Of a DNA stretch of 40,027 nt, positions 21,297 through 30,403 are shown piece after piece. Positions within the stretch are counted from its first letter, which is position 1, and each line of letters opens with the position of its first letter. This DNA comes from a virus. The stretch covers positions 1-40,027 of the IMG/VR virus record IMGVR_UViG_3300008267_000155. One strand, 5' to 3'. The translations under genes and the position numbers were made by a program. The notes beneath the pieces are model-generated. The model was not told the origin of the DNA, made no database searches, and saw only the letters and a program-made list of their open reading frames with translations.

Positions 21297-21435
21297 AATT
21301 AAAGGTTTTAAACAATTACAATGCAAATATTGTGAAGAAATTTCTCCTAGAGTTGATGAAAATGCAACTGCTGTTACATGTTGGAAATGCACAATGAAAT
21401 TAGTTAATGGCGAAACTTTGGAATTACGCAAGTAA
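21271..21435 (+). CDS. Small zinc-ribbon protein (54 aa)
   Basis: A 54-codon frame from ATG at 21271 to TAA at 21433-21435, overlapping the end of the membrane-protein gene in another frame. The product has CKYC (18-21) and CWKC (37-40), a two-knuckle CxxC...CxxC zinc ribbon with a basic start (MKDRKEKNKIKGFK). Zinc ribbons of this size often bind nucleic acid or a polymerase. The pairing of the two CxxC motifs at ordinary ribbon spacing makes it a convincing real gene. Its role is unknown; it lies a few genes before the late sigma factor. Confidence 0.75.
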   Translation: MKDRKEKNKIKGFKQLQCKYCEEISPRVDENATAVTCWKCTMKLVNGETLELRK

Positions 21436-21457
21436 TCTTCTATTATTTATATAAACT

Positions 21458-22234
21458 ATGTTAGAAGCCGAAAAGATAAAATCCAATTGGGAAATGTATC
21501 GAGCAATTGTTAATGCAACATTTCCTACACGCAAAGATGCATTGAATAAAATGTATGATGATTTAGAAGACCGAATGGTAATGATGCCTGCTTCTTCTGT
21601 AGCACATTTTCACAATGCATTTGCTGGAGGTTATGTAGATCATATACTTCGTGTTATTGATTGTACTAAAACATTGTATGTTACGTGGAAATCGATGGGT
21701 GCTGATATGTCAGGTTATACTGAAGAAGAAATGATATTTGCTGCAATGCATCATGATTTAGGTAAAGTAGGATTTCCAGGCGAAGGTAATGAAGTATATC
21801 AGATCGAAACTTCAGATTGGCATCGCAAGAATCAAAACAAAATGTATCGTCACAATGAAAACATTCCGTTCACAATGGTACCGGATCTTTCTATTTGGTT
21901 GCTTCAAGAATACGGTGTTAAATTGTCTTGGAATGAATATCAAGCAATCAAAATACATGACGGAATGTATGACGATTCAAACAAACCATATTTTGTTGCA
22001 AGAAGCGCACAAGCCAAATTGAAAACCAATCTCCCAATATTACTTCATCACGGCGATCATATGGCAGCTCAAATCGAATATGAACGTTGGAGAAACCGAG
22101 ACAAATCGACTCCAAAACCAGTTGCAGAGAAAAGCAAAGTAACTAAAAGCAACGGACTTAAGAATTTAGCTGAAAATAATCCAGATGTTGAAAAGACATT
22201 AACAGATATTTTTAGTGCATTTAATCAAGATTAA
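21458..22234 (+). CDS. HD-domain phosphohydrolase
   Basis: 258 residues. The HD signature is AAMHHDLGKVGFPG at 95-108, with His99-Asp100 as the metal pair, an upstream histidine in GGYVDHILRV (His62) and a downstream His168-Asp169 (KIHDG). This is the layout of metal-dependent HD phosphohydrolases acting on nucleotides or cyclic nucleotides. Proteins of this type are common near late regulatory genes in T4-like marine phages. The substrate may be a deoxynucleotide, a cyclic signal or another phosphate ester. It is followed two bases later by a membrane-anchored gene. Confidence 0.75.
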   Translation: MLEAEKIKSNWEMYRAIVNATFPTRKDALNKMYDDLEDRMVMMPASSVAHFHNAFAGGYVDHILRVIDCTKTLYVTWKSMGADMSGYTEEEMIFAAMHHDLGKVGFPGEGNEVYQIETSDWHRKNQNKMYRHNENIPFTMVPDLSIWLLQEYGVKLSWNEYQAIKIHDGMYDDSNKPYFVARSAQAKLKTNLPILLHHGDHMAAQIEYERWRNRDKSTPKPVAEKSKVTKSNGLKNLAENNPDVEKTLTDIFSAFNQD

Positions 22235-22236
22235 TC

Positions 22237-22554
22237 ATGATAACATTAATAATTATTAGCAGTTTATTGCTAGGAACAAGCATCTTTTTTGCGTATCGTA
22301 TGTGGTTTTTAGCTGGGGTATTAGCCGAAGCACAAGAATACATCGAAGAAAATCAAGCATATGAAGAAAATTTAGAAGTAACAAATCGTTACATGTATGC
22401 TAAGATTTTAGAATCATATCAAGTTATGCAGAAAATTGACCGATTAGGTGCATTTGAAAAAGATGATGAAGCCGGAACTACATTTCAATTATTAAATGAA
22501 GTAATTACACAACTTAAAGAAGAATTCGATGGCGAAGCGCAAGAAGAAAAGTAA
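22237..22554 (+). CDS. Small membrane-anchored protein (105 aa)
   Basis: 105 residues. A single N-terminal membrane helix (about 2-25: ITLIIISSLLLGTSIFFAYR) is followed by an acidic helical domain rich in Glu, probably facing the cytoplasm and forming a coiled coil. There is no signal-peptidase site, so it likely stays anchored. The last 26 bases overlap the sigma-factor gene in another frame. No family is recognised. Confidence 0.6.
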   Translation: MITLIIISSLLLGTSIFFAYRMWFLAGVLAEAQEYIEENQAYEENLEVTNRYMYAKILESYQVMQKIDRLGAFEKDDEAGTTFQLLNEVITQLKEEFDGEAQEEK

Positions 22555-23236
22555 TGTTTATTTTACTAAGATTACGGAAATAGCAATATTAGCATACAAT
22601 AAAACCGAAAAATCAATAACTCGAGAAAAAATATATCGTCGTTTCATTTATCCAGCATTCATGAAAATGGCAGAGAATTTGATTAACACCATCAAGCCTA
22701 CGTACATTGATTCTACATTCACAGATTTGCAAACAGATTTAGTTACTTTTTTAACGGAAAGACTTCCTAAGTTTAATCCGTTAGCAGGAAAGGCATATTC
22801 ATATTATACAAGAACTTCATACAATTATTTAATTGGTGAAAATGAAAAAGCTTACAAGAAGCTTAAAGCTGCTACTCAAGAATTAGATATAGATGAACAA
22901 CGCAACGTGTTAACGGAAATGCACAATGAAGAAATGCGTGAAGTATTAGAATATTTCATGGATGGATACGTTGATTATTGTTATGACAATTTGAATTTCA
23001 TATTTACGAATCCAACAGACATACACGTAGCTGATTCCATTCTTCATATTTTTGAAAATCGAGAAATCATCGAAGACTTCAACAAGAAACGTTTATACAT
23101 ATTAATTAGAGAACGTACTGGATTAGATGCATCACAAACAAATTCAGTAACGCGAGTAGTCAAAGTCCTCAAACAAATTTACGAAGACAACTTCAAAGAA
23201 TATGAACAACAAAATTTCGTAAAATTGCCTTTTTGA
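22529..23236 (+). CDS. Late-transcription sigma factor (T4 gp55-like)
   Basis: 235 residues. The segment KFNPLAGKAYSYYTRTSYNY at 81-100 matches the core of sigma region 2 as kept in T4 gp55 relatives (KF-P--GKA-SY-T---NYLI), which replaces the host sigma factor to read late promoters. The basic start (MAKRKKKSN) is typical of the group. It precedes the tail/baseplate genes, which are late genes. It may recognise the ATATTTATAATAAA motif before many genes in this window, though this is inferred. The start overlaps the preceding gene by 26 bases; the ATG at 22529 fits the family length. Confidence 0.8.
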   Translation: MAKRKKKSNVYFTKITEIAILAYNKTEKSITREKIYRRFIYPAFMKMAENLINTIKPTYIDSTFTDLQTDLVTFLTERLPKFNPLAGKAYSYYTRTSYNYLIGENEKAYKKLKAATQELDIDEQRNVLTEMHNEEMREVLEYFMDGYVDYCYDNLNFIFTNPTDIHVADSILHIFENREIIEDFNKKRLYILIRERTGLDASQTNSVTRVVKVLKQIYEDNFKEYEQQNFVKLPF

Positions 23237-23250
23237 TATTTATTTATAAA
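23237..23250 (+). promoter_or_regulatory. Late-promoter-like motif at the head of the baseplate block
   Basis: ATATTTATTTATAAA lies across the stop of the sigma gene and about 12 bases before the first tail-block gene. Confidence 0.5.
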
Positions 23251-23261
23251 GGATTTACGGT

Positions 23262-23702
23262 ATGGACAAAAATGATGAATTATTCAAAGGTACCAGCTTT
23301 GCAGATTTAATGTCCGATGTGTATCACAATTCAAAAAAGAAAGATAGACAAATCAATCAGCTAATTGCACAGTTACAACCACTCATACGCAATGCATCTG
23401 ATGCTACTATCATCGTACCACTCATCAAAGAATATTTAGATGTTGCAGTTAAAAATGATGACCATTTGGTTAAATTAACTGCCATTGTGCAAAGATATAT
23501 TTCTACCAAACAAACTATATCCGGAGCTGACGGATTGCTAAGTGATGAAGAAAAACAACAGTTGCTTAAAGTTGCAGAAGCTACATTAAATAGCGAATTG
23601 GAAGATGAAATAGACCGCATACAAGAAGAAGATGTCATGTTGCAACAAAAAATTGCAGAAGCAAAATCTAAATTGACGAAGGATGTAAATGGAACAACAT
23701 AA
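23262..23702 (+). CDS. Conserved tail-region protein (146 aa)
   Basis: 146 residues, almost all helical and Lys/Glu/Gln-rich, with no membrane segment. The first half (KNDELFKGTSFADLMSDVY, then VPLIKEYLDVAVKNDDHLVK) resembles a conserved protein encoded next to the baseplate genes in T4-like marine phages, whose role I cannot state. It opens the late tail block, and its end overlaps the next start by 14 bases. An assembly factor or a small wedge component is the best guess. Confidence 0.55.
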   Translation: MDKNDELFKGTSFADLMSDVYHNSKKKDRQINQLIAQLQPLIRNASDATIIVPLIKEYLDVAVKNDDHLVKLTAIVQRYISTKQTISGADGLLSDEEKQQLLKVAEATLNSELEDEIDRIQEEDVMLQQKIAEAKSKLTKDVNGTT

Positions 23703-24720
23703 CATTCAGTTTGATGTAGCAGAAGTATTAGAATATGATTATACATATCAATACATAGATTCATCTCAACCAGATGGAAATGTTAGCAAACTGTTTGCGT
23801 TACGTGTTAGATCTTGCAACAATTATTTTAATTCCAAACCATTTTTAGCTAGACCGGCTAACATGAACATGAAACAAATTCCTTTGGTAGGAGAGTTTGT
23901 TTTAATATACAAAACATTCAATCAGGACTCTACTCCTACTAAAAGAAGAGAGTCTTGGTTTTATTTATCAGCAGTTGATGTTCAATCGTCGATGAATGCT
24001 AATTTATTACCAGGTATATCAGACAAAACTGCAAATGAAATTTCATTGCAAATAAAACCAGGTAAAACGTTTCAATTCAAATCCATATCCCCATTACAAC
24101 CATACGAAGGCGATTTTATATTAGAAGGTCGCACCGATGCTAGTATACGCTTTTCAAACACAATACGTCCTGGAGGAACTTATAGCATTTCAGCTCCATG
24201 GCGCGGAGAAACATCGGAAGATCATTTAACTACGCAACCTATTATCATTTTGTCAAATGGTCGTAAAAATCAAGCAAATAGAAAATTTGTAGTAGAAAAT
24301 ATTCAACAAGATGATGCTTCTTTGTATTTAACAAGCACACAAACATTTCCAGAGTTTCGTTTAAATAACACTATACGTCAATCTAAACATGGAGAAACTG
24401 CATTTTCTAGATCACAATTTATCGGCGTAGCTGAACGAATAACACTTAAAGCTAAAACTGATGTTGTGGTATTAGATTCACAACAAGCAGTAGAATTGAA
24501 TGCTCCGGTTGTATCGTTAGGCATTAAAAAAGAAAAAGAACCGGGATTACATAGCACTGCCGTAGAAAATTTATTCAACATGTTCTTACAAGTAATTTCA
24601 ACATCATTACGAGATAGCAACGGCGCGCCTGTAATTATTTCAGATGCTACATTTTTTAATCGATATCAAACGGAATTAAACAAATTGAAAAACAATAACA
24701 TTCAACAGGATACGTATTAA
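23689..24720 (+). CDS. Baseplate hub/spike protein (T4 gp5-like)
   Basis: 343 residues. An OB-like N-terminal domain (about 1-130: FDVAEVLEYDYTYQY, IPLVGEFVLIYK) is followed by a run of short strands with periodic glycine, Asp and Asn (FILEGRTDASIRFSNTI, VVVLDSQQAVELNAPVVSLG) that suits the spike beta-helix. This is the plan of T4 gp5 and VgrG spikes, but without the lysozyme domain found inside T4 gp5. In this genome a lysozyme-like protein lies elsewhere (4335-5543). The protein should form the trimeric tail tip that pierces the outer membrane. Placement before gp25 and gp6 agrees with baseplate gene order. Confidence 0.65.
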   Translation: MEQHNIQFDVAEVLEYDYTYQYIDSSQPDGNVSKLFALRVRSCNNYFNSKPFLARPANMNMKQIPLVGEFVLIYKTFNQDSTPTKRRESWFYLSAVDVQSSMNANLLPGISDKTANEISLQIKPGKTFQFKSISPLQPYEGDFILEGRTDASIRFSNTIRPGGTYSISAPWRGETSEDHLTTQPIIILSNGRKNQANRKFVVENIQQDDASLYLTSTQTFPEFRLNNTIRQSKHGETAFSRSQFIGVAERITLKAKTDVVVLDSQQAVELNAPVVSLGIKKEKEPGLHSTAVENLFNMFLQVISTSLRDSNGAPVIISDATFFNRYQTELNKLKNNNIQQDTY

Positions 24721-24722
24721 CA

Positions 24723-25544
24723 ATGGCATCGTTATTTCCATACAATCAGATTTCGCAAATACCAACTCGCATATTGGATTCCATACAACCGTTGATAACG
24801 GAAAAAACAGAAGAATTAAACAAATTAACAACGCAGCTACAGAATGCATTGTTATCTTTATCGCCAAATGCTAATTGCGACGATGCCGAAATTTTACAAT
24901 TAAAAACTGTATTAAGAAATTTAGAAACAGTTATCAATCAACTTCAATCAATATTTGAATTTGTACCTATCATAAGCGGCACATTTAGATTTTTAATTAA
25001 TTTTGCAACTACTTCTGCTAACATACAACTTTTAATACCAATGACTCCGGGAGTACCAAATGGTCCATTAGTACAAATATTAAACACATTTACTGACGTA
25101 ATTACTATATCTAGCGCATGCATATCCATATTAGCTAATAACATTGAATTGATTAATGGATTTATAGAAAAAGCTGCTGCTGTTACCGGATTAACGGATT
25201 CTACAATTTCAAATACGTGTGGCGGTGGAATTGATACCACATCTCCTGATACAAGTCTTTTATCAGAAAACATTACATTAACGAGATTAGAACAACAATA
25301 TCCTAGTGATTTCTACAAAAAAGTTAATGTGTCTGATTCGGATTTACAACAAAGATTTGATGCTATACAAGAATTAATTCTAAATCAGGTTGATGTTGTT
25401 GCTAATTTAAATGAAGCACCTTCTCGAGTTTTATATGGATCTGGAGTTCCTGCTGCTAATATTGGTCAAACCGGAGACTATTACGTAGATACTACGGATC
25501 AAACCGTATACGGACCAAAGACAGATTCATCCAATTGGTTATAA
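24723..25544 (+). CDS. Tail-associated helical protein with fibre-type C-terminal motif (273 aa)
   Basis: 273 residues. Helical with hydrophobic stretches (about 75-150) and a few cysteines, then a C-terminal segment GQTGDYYVDTTDQTVYGPKT near 247-266. That motif (GD-YYVDT-x-x-x-x-YGPK) is common at the ends of phage fibre-type proteins and in Bacteroidota surface proteins. It lies between the spike and gp25 genes, so it is probably a baseplate or tail-tip part. No closer identity is claimed. Confidence 0.55.
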   Translation: MASLFPYNQISQIPTRILDSIQPLITEKTEELNKLTTQLQNALLSLSPNANCDDAEILQLKTVLRNLETVINQLQSIFEFVPIISGTFRFLINFATTSANIQLLIPMTPGVPNGPLVQILNTFTDVITISSACISILANNIELINGFIEKAAAVTGLTDSTISNTCGGGIDTTSPDTSLLSENITLTRLEQQYPSDFYKKVNVSDSDLQQRFDAIQELILNQVDVVANLNEAPSRVLYGSGVPAANIGQTGDYYVDTTDQTVYGPKTDSSNWL

Positions 25545-25565
25545 ACCATATTTTACGCAATTTGA

Positions 25566-25580
25566 TATTTATAATAAATA
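25566..25580 (+). promoter_or_regulatory. Late-promoter-like motif ATATTTATAATAAAT
   Basis: An exact consensus match in the gap before the chosen start at 25589. It supports that start over an upstream one, which would place the motif inside the gene. Confidence 0.55.
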
Positions 25581-25588
25581 ATATACAT

Positions 25589-26113
25589 ATGGATTCAAAA
25601 ACATTGATAAAAGCACTAAAAATTGCCGTGCGTGAAGTTATTAAAGAAGAATTAACCGAAATTCTTCGCGAAGGGTTACAATCTACAATTACTGAAATGA
25701 AACAACCAAAACAACAAGTTAAAGTAGATACAAATAAAACAATACGTGTTGAACCAAGAATGGTAAATGAAGGTGGTAGGAAATCTAAACCGCAATTTTC
25801 TGAAAATAAATGGGCATCCGTATTAAATGAAACAGATGCATTGGTAGAACAAGGTCCAATGGCTATGAATAGTTTTAAAGAATTAATGGCAGAAGGTATG
25901 GATGAAATTCGAATGACATCTCAAGATGCTATGAATTTTGGATCAATGCGACAAAACATGAAAGAAGCAATCGGTATAACTCCGGCAGCTCCTAAAGTAA
26001 TGGAAGATCCGGAAACTGGAAAAGTATATGAAGTTGATCCGGTAGTTCAACAAGCTATGACTCGCGATTATTCTGCGTTGATGAAAGCAATAAATAAAAA
26101 GAAAACTAGTTAA
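25589..26113 (+). CDS. Hypothetical protein upstream of gp25 (174 aa)
   Basis: 174 residues from the ATG at 25589 (MDSKTLIKALKIAVREVIKE). A longer frame reaching 25535 exists, but its first 18 codons would overlap the previous gene and a promoter motif. The N-terminal helix (IAVREVIKEELTEILREGL) is amphipathic, and the rest is Met/Glu/Pro-containing and probably loosely folded. Such genes are found next to gp25 in T4-like marine phages. Its stop overlaps the next start by one base. Confidence 0.6.
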   Translation: MDSKTLIKALKIAVREVIKEELTEILREGLQSTITEMKQPKQQVKVDTNKTIRVEPRMVNEGGRKSKPQFSENKWASVLNETDALVEQGPMAMNSFKELMAEGMDEIRMTSQDAMNFGSMRQNMKEAIGITPAAPKVMEDPETGKVYEVDPVVQQAMTRDYSALMKAINKKKTS

Positions 26114-26553
26114 TGGCATTTGTTTATGAAAATATAGCTCAAGTCGTTGATTCTGTCAATGAAATTGGATTAGGAGTAAAATTCACTAATGCAGAGTCTA
26201 TTTTCAAAACTATATATACAGTACGAGAACAAGCCAAAGAAAACTTAAAAACTTTGTTATTTACTCGAATCGGCGAACGGTACATGCAGCCAACATTCGG
26301 CACTAATTTATTGAATTTATTGTTTGAACCAAATACCATACAAATTAAAGAAGATGTTTCGGAAATATTAATTGATCCAATCAATGTATGGTTACCATAT
26401 ATTTCAATCGAAAATATCAATGTAATAACGGCAGAAGAAGATCCAACACTTCCGCATCAACTTTCAATTACAATAACATATAATATTGAAAATTTTAGTA
26501 CTGACAGTATAGTTGTATATGCAAATAACGACAATACAATATCAATAGTGTAA
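26113..26553 (+). CDS. Baseplate wedge protein gp25
   Basis: 146 residues. The family signature LLFTRIGERYMQPTFGTNLL lies at 48-67, followed by LLFEPN, as in T4 gp25 and its relatives in other contractile systems (TssE). The protein initiates sheath assembly at the baseplate in those systems. Length fits the family. It is coupled to the preceding gene by a one-base overlap, and the gp6-like gene follows two bases later, the usual order. Confidence 0.85.
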   Translation: MAFVYENIAQVVDSVNEIGLGVKFTNAESIFKTIYTVREQAKENLKTLLFTRIGERYMQPTFGTNLLNLLFEPNTIQIKEDVSEILIDPINVWLPYISIENINVITAEEDPTLPHQLSITITYNIENFSTDSIVVYANNDNTISIV

Positions 26554-26555
26554 GC

Positions 26556-28436
26556 ATGGAAACAAAAAAAGATGTATCATATTTAGGCAAAGATTTTGGA
26601 CAATTTCGAAAAAATCTAATAGAATTTACTAAACAGTATTTTCCAAATTCTTACACAGATTTTAACGAATCTTCTCCTGGTATGTTGTTTATAGAATTAG
26701 CTTCATATGTTGGAGATGTACTTTCATTCTATGCTGATACTAATTTACGAGAATCGTTGTTAGAACGTGCTACAGAACGAGGCAATGTTTTTGATTTAGC
26801 ACGAGCATTAGGATATAAACCAAACAATTCCGTAGCAGCACAAGTTACATTGGATGTATTTCAATTAGTTCCAGCTGCCGGATCTGGCGCATCTGTTGCT
26901 CCAGATTTTAACTATGCACTGTCTATCAAATCGGGAATGCAAATAAAACAACAAAATGGAGCTGCTGTATTTAGAACTTTGGAAGATGTAGATTTTGGAT
27001 TTTCATCTTCATTCAATCCTACGGAAGTAACTATTTATGAGACTAATACCACAACTAATCAACCTACGTATTATTTACTTAAAAAATCAGTAAAAGCTGT
27101 AGCTGGTCAAATTAAAACTGCTACATTTACATTTACATCGCCAGTTGCGTATGATAAAATAGTGTTACCTGAAACAAATATTGTAGAAATTATTTCTGTA
27201 ACAGAAACCGATGGAGATAATTGGTATCAAGTTCCATATTTAGCACAAGATACCATCTTCGAAGATGTGCCAAATCTTTTAGAAAATGATCCGGATTTAG
27301 TTGGATATCGTTCTTCGGCGCCAACGCTTCTTAAAATGAAAAAAACATCAAAACGTTTTGTTACTAGATTACGAAGTGATAATCGTTTAGAACTTCAATT
27401 TGGTGCAGGTATTTCTGACAATAATGATGAAGAAATAATTCCTAATCCGGATAATGTTGGCAATGGTTTAGCTGGCTTTAGAAGATCTGTAGATATTGAT
27501 ATAGATCCTTCTAATTTTTTATATACACGAGCTTATGGACAAGCTCCAGCTAATACTTCGTTAACAGTAACATATACGATAGGTAACGGTATACAAGACA
27601 ACGTACCCGCAGCTACTTTGAAAACTATTAATTTTATAGAATATAACGACGATATTAATTCTTCAAATAATGCTGGTTTAGTAAATTTTGTAAAATCATC
27701 TGTTGCTGTTACAAATCCAAATCCGGCTTCGGGAGGTAAGACTGCGGATACGTTAATTGATATCAAAAACAACGCATTAGCTAATTTTGCGACACAAAAT
27801 CGTTTAGTTACAAAAGATGATTACATTATTCGTGCTTATTCAATGCCATCAAAATACGGAAGCGTAGCTAAAGCATACATAGTTCCCGATGATCAAATTA
27901 CTCAACAAGAACTAGTACAATCTCGAATACCAAATCCATTAGCATTAAACATGTATGTATTAGGATACGATCAAAACAAACAATTGGTAGCTGTTAATAA
28001 TGCAGTTAAAGAAAATTTAAAAACGTATTTAGATTATTATAGAATTTTAACGGATGCTGTAAATATTAAAGACGCATTCATAATCAATATTGGAATTAAT
28101 TTTGAAATTTCAGTTTTGCCAAATTACAATACCAATGCAGTTAAACTTCGTTGTATTGACGATCTTAAAAATTTATTTAACATAGATCGTTGGCAAATAA
28201 ATCAACCTATTATAAAATCCGATGCATTGACTACGTTAGCTAATGTACCCGGAGTACAATCTGTAATTGGAGTTGAATTTACTAATTTATACAGAACCAG
28301 CGATGGATATTCAGGAAATATTTATGATTTGACTACGGCTACAAGAAATGGAGTAATTTATCCATCTTTAGATCCTAGTATTTTTGAAATAAGATTTCCA
28401 AATCAAGATATCCGCGGCAAAGTAACATCTTTTTAA
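26556..28436 (+). CDS. Baseplate wedge protein gp6 (baseplate J-like)
   Basis: 626 residues. The N-terminal part has the gp6/baseplate-J pattern: FIELASYVGDVLSFYADTNL followed by E-x-ATERGNVFDLARALGY-P, and the C-terminal part (YRILTDAVNIKDAFIINIGI, then LTTLANVPGVQSVIGVEF) matches the family's wedge core. In T4, gp6 dimers form the inner ring of the baseplate. Size agrees with the T4 protein (about 660). It is followed 10 bases later by another structural gene, with AAAGGATAATAA before its start. Confidence 0.85.
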   Translation: METKKDVSYLGKDFGQFRKNLIEFTKQYFPNSYTDFNESSPGMLFIELASYVGDVLSFYADTNLRESLLERATERGNVFDLARALGYKPNNSVAAQVTLDVFQLVPAAGSGASVAPDFNYALSIKSGMQIKQQNGAAVFRTLEDVDFGFSSSFNPTEVTIYETNTTTNQPTYYLLKKSVKAVAGQIKTATFTFTSPVAYDKIVLPETNIVEIISVTETDGDNWYQVPYLAQDTIFEDVPNLLENDPDLVGYRSSAPTLLKMKKTSKRFVTRLRSDNRLELQFGAGISDNNDEEIIPNPDNVGNGLAGFRRSVDIDIDPSNFLYTRAYGQAPANTSLTVTYTIGNGIQDNVPAATLKTINFIEYNDDINSSNNAGLVNFVKSSVAVTNPNPASGGKTADTLIDIKNNALANFATQNRLVTKDDYIIRAYSMPSKYGSVAKAYIVPDDQITQQELVQSRIPNPLALNMYVLGYDQNKQLVAVNNAVKENLKTYLDYYRILTDAVNIKDAFIINIGINFEISVLPNYNTNAVKLRCIDDLKNLFNIDRWQINQPIIKSDALTTLANVPGVQSVIGVEFTNLYRTSDGYSGNIYDLTTATRNGVIYPSLDPSIFEIRFPNQDIRGKVTSF

Positions 28437-28446
28437 AGGATAATAA

Positions 28447-29565
28447 ATGTTTAGAATATTTTACGCACAACAAGATGCTAGTTTATATGAATCAGCTCCA
28501 AGTTATAATACTGGCATCGATGAAATATTAGAAGTTGGAAAACGTTTAAATACTGATGGTGACACGTTACTAAAATCCAGATCTGTAGTAAAATTTGATA
28601 TGACAGAAATATCTGCATCATTATCTAAATATGGAAAAACAGTTAATGATTGTAAATTTGTTTTACAATTATTTACATCTCATGCAAAAAACTTGCCATC
28701 TGAATATGCCATATATGCAAAATTAGTTGGACAAAATTGGATAAATGGTACTGGATTTCAATCTGGTGCAACTACCGACGGTATAAGTTGGACGTATCCT
28801 ATATCTGGAAGTTCTTGGTATTCTAGTAGTCAAAACATACAAATTGGTTCTAGTACATTGTATGCGGCCGGAATTGGAGAAGGTGGTAGTTATATGTATC
28901 AATCCGCATCTGGTGGATCTACTGCAGGATTGGTTACATCTGAATCTTTTTCATATAGAACTACAGACATTAATATGGATGTAACTAATGCTGTAAAAAT
29001 ATGGTTGAGTGGTAGCGGCGGCGCATCTATTCCTAATTACGGATTTTTATTGCAATTTGCGGATAGCGATGAAGCAAATTCAGCAGTAAAAGGATACATA
29101 AGATTTTTTAGTAGAGAAACTCATACTATATATGTTCCTAGAATAACAATGTATTGGGATGATACTACATTTACAACAGGATCTTTAGCTGCGGTTAATA
29201 CTGAGTCATATACTACTTATACACGCGTTAAACCTACTTATAAAGATACAGAAATTGCAAAAATAAGAATATTCGGAAGGGATCGATATCCACAAAAATC
29301 TCCGACAAACGTATTTCCAATTGAAACTGTAAAATACTTACCGCAAACTACTTATTACACAGTTATCGATGCGTTAACGGAAGAAACCATAATTCCGTAC
29401 GATGATATTTATAGTAAATTGAGTTGTGATTCAACAAGTAATTTTATATATTTAGATTTAAACGGTTTAATGCCAGAACGGTATTATCGTTTAGAATTAA
29501 AAATTAAAGATGGCATTGTTGAAGATTACATCACAGATCAAATTTACTTTAAAGTGATTCGATAA
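28447..29565 (+). CDS. Baseplate/tail protein with DNRLRE-like domain (372 aa)
   Basis: 372 residues. Residues about 3-110 (QQDASLYESAPSYNTGIDEI, then LLKSRSVVKFDMTEI and CKFVLQLFTSHAK) resemble a DNRLRE-type jelly-roll domain used in surface and fibre proteins. The middle is Ser/Gly-rich and ends in strands (YIRFFSRETHTIYVPRITMY). A C-terminal beta-domain follows (about 270-372). It sits in the slot between gp6 and gp7 where baseplate parts are encoded. I do not know its T4 counterpart. Confidence 0.55.
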   Translation: MFRIFYAQQDASLYESAPSYNTGIDEILEVGKRLNTDGDTLLKSRSVVKFDMTEISASLSKYGKTVNDCKFVLQLFTSHAKNLPSEYAIYAKLVGQNWINGTGFQSGATTDGISWTYPISGSSWYSSSQNIQIGSSTLYAAGIGEGGSYMYQSASGGSTAGLVTSESFSYRTTDINMDVTNAVKIWLSGSGGASIPNYGFLLQFADSDEANSAVKGYIRFFSRETHTIYVPRITMYWDDTTFTTGSLAAVNTESYTTYTRVKPTYKDTEIAKIRIFGRDRYPQKSPTNVFPIETVKYLPQTTYYTVIDALTEETIIPYDDIYSKLSCDSTSNFIYLDLNGLMPERYYRLELKIKDGIVEDYITDQIYFKVIR

Positions 29566-30401
29566 TGGCAGAAACGACGCGACAATTTGATACGGTTAAT
29601 TTACGAAAAAATGCAAAGTATTTAAAAAATGGATTAACTGTTACTTCCGATAATGTTAGCATTCATCCTCGCGATGCAGCTGGCAATATCACGTTACAAG
29701 AAGCATCCGAAACTAATCCGTTATTAATTATCGAACCGACAGTTTCTAATATTTCTAACAATTCCATGTTAAAAATTTTAAATACTCGTTTTGAATATTT
29801 TAAATTTCCTGTTACTATAACTGTTAGCTCAGTTACATTAGACTCTGATATAGTTGCAATAACAGATTCTGTTACGGATTTAGCTTATTCTAGATTTAAA
29901 CCTGCAGATAATCAATCTATTCCAGTAACAACATTTCCTGGCGGATTAGAATTTAGTGAAGTAGTCGATGGACAACCACAAATCAATACTAATGCGTATT
30001 ATGTAACTAAAGAAATAAAAAATTCTGGAACAGATTTACGATTTAGAATTAAAATTAATCATAGATACACAGGCGCCGCTCAATACGGATCTGCATATTT
30101 TACGATTATAAAAAATGGACCAGATACCGAAGGATTAAATCGAGCATTCAAAGGCCCATTTGCTAATTTTCCCGCAGATGGTCATTTAGGAACAGATGGC
30201 TTTGGTTTAATACGAGATACAGAAACTCAGACATTAATAATCGATGAAATTATTCCAAATTCTCAATTTGAAATTGGAGACACATTTGGAATCGGTGCTT
30301 TTTCCGGACAAGATACACATACTATAATTGCAGATCAAACATATTGGGTGATTACAGATGCATCTAAAAATGTTGATTTATGGAATCAAACAATTGAATA
30401 A
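29565..30401 (+). CDS. Baseplate-region structural protein (278 aa)
   Basis: 278 residues, beta-rich, unrecognised. The opening MAETTRQFDTVNLRKNAKYL is basic and helical; later strands are separated by Asn/Asp/Gly loops. It overlaps the previous stop by one base and lies two bases before the gp7-like gene, so it is a component of the same late operon. A wedge or fibre-attachment role is plausible by position only. Confidence 0.55.
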   Translation: MAETTRQFDTVNLRKNAKYLKNGLTVTSDNVSIHPRDAAGNITLQEASETNPLLIIEPTVSNISNNSMLKILNTRFEYFKFPVTITVSSVTLDSDIVAITDSVTDLAYSRFKPADNQSIPVTTFPGGLEFSEVVDGQPQINTNAYYVTKEIKNSGTDLRFRIKINHRYTGAAQYGSAYFTIIKNGPDTEGLNRAFKGPFANFPADGHLGTDGFGLIRDTETQTLIIDEIIPNSQFEIGDTFGIGAFSGQDTHTIIADQTYWVITDASKNVDLWNQTIE

Positions 30402-30403
30402 AC

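Noticed and set aside
25535-25588. Upstream start for the protein before gp25
   Set aside because: It overlaps the preceding gene and includes the late-promoter-like motif at 25566.
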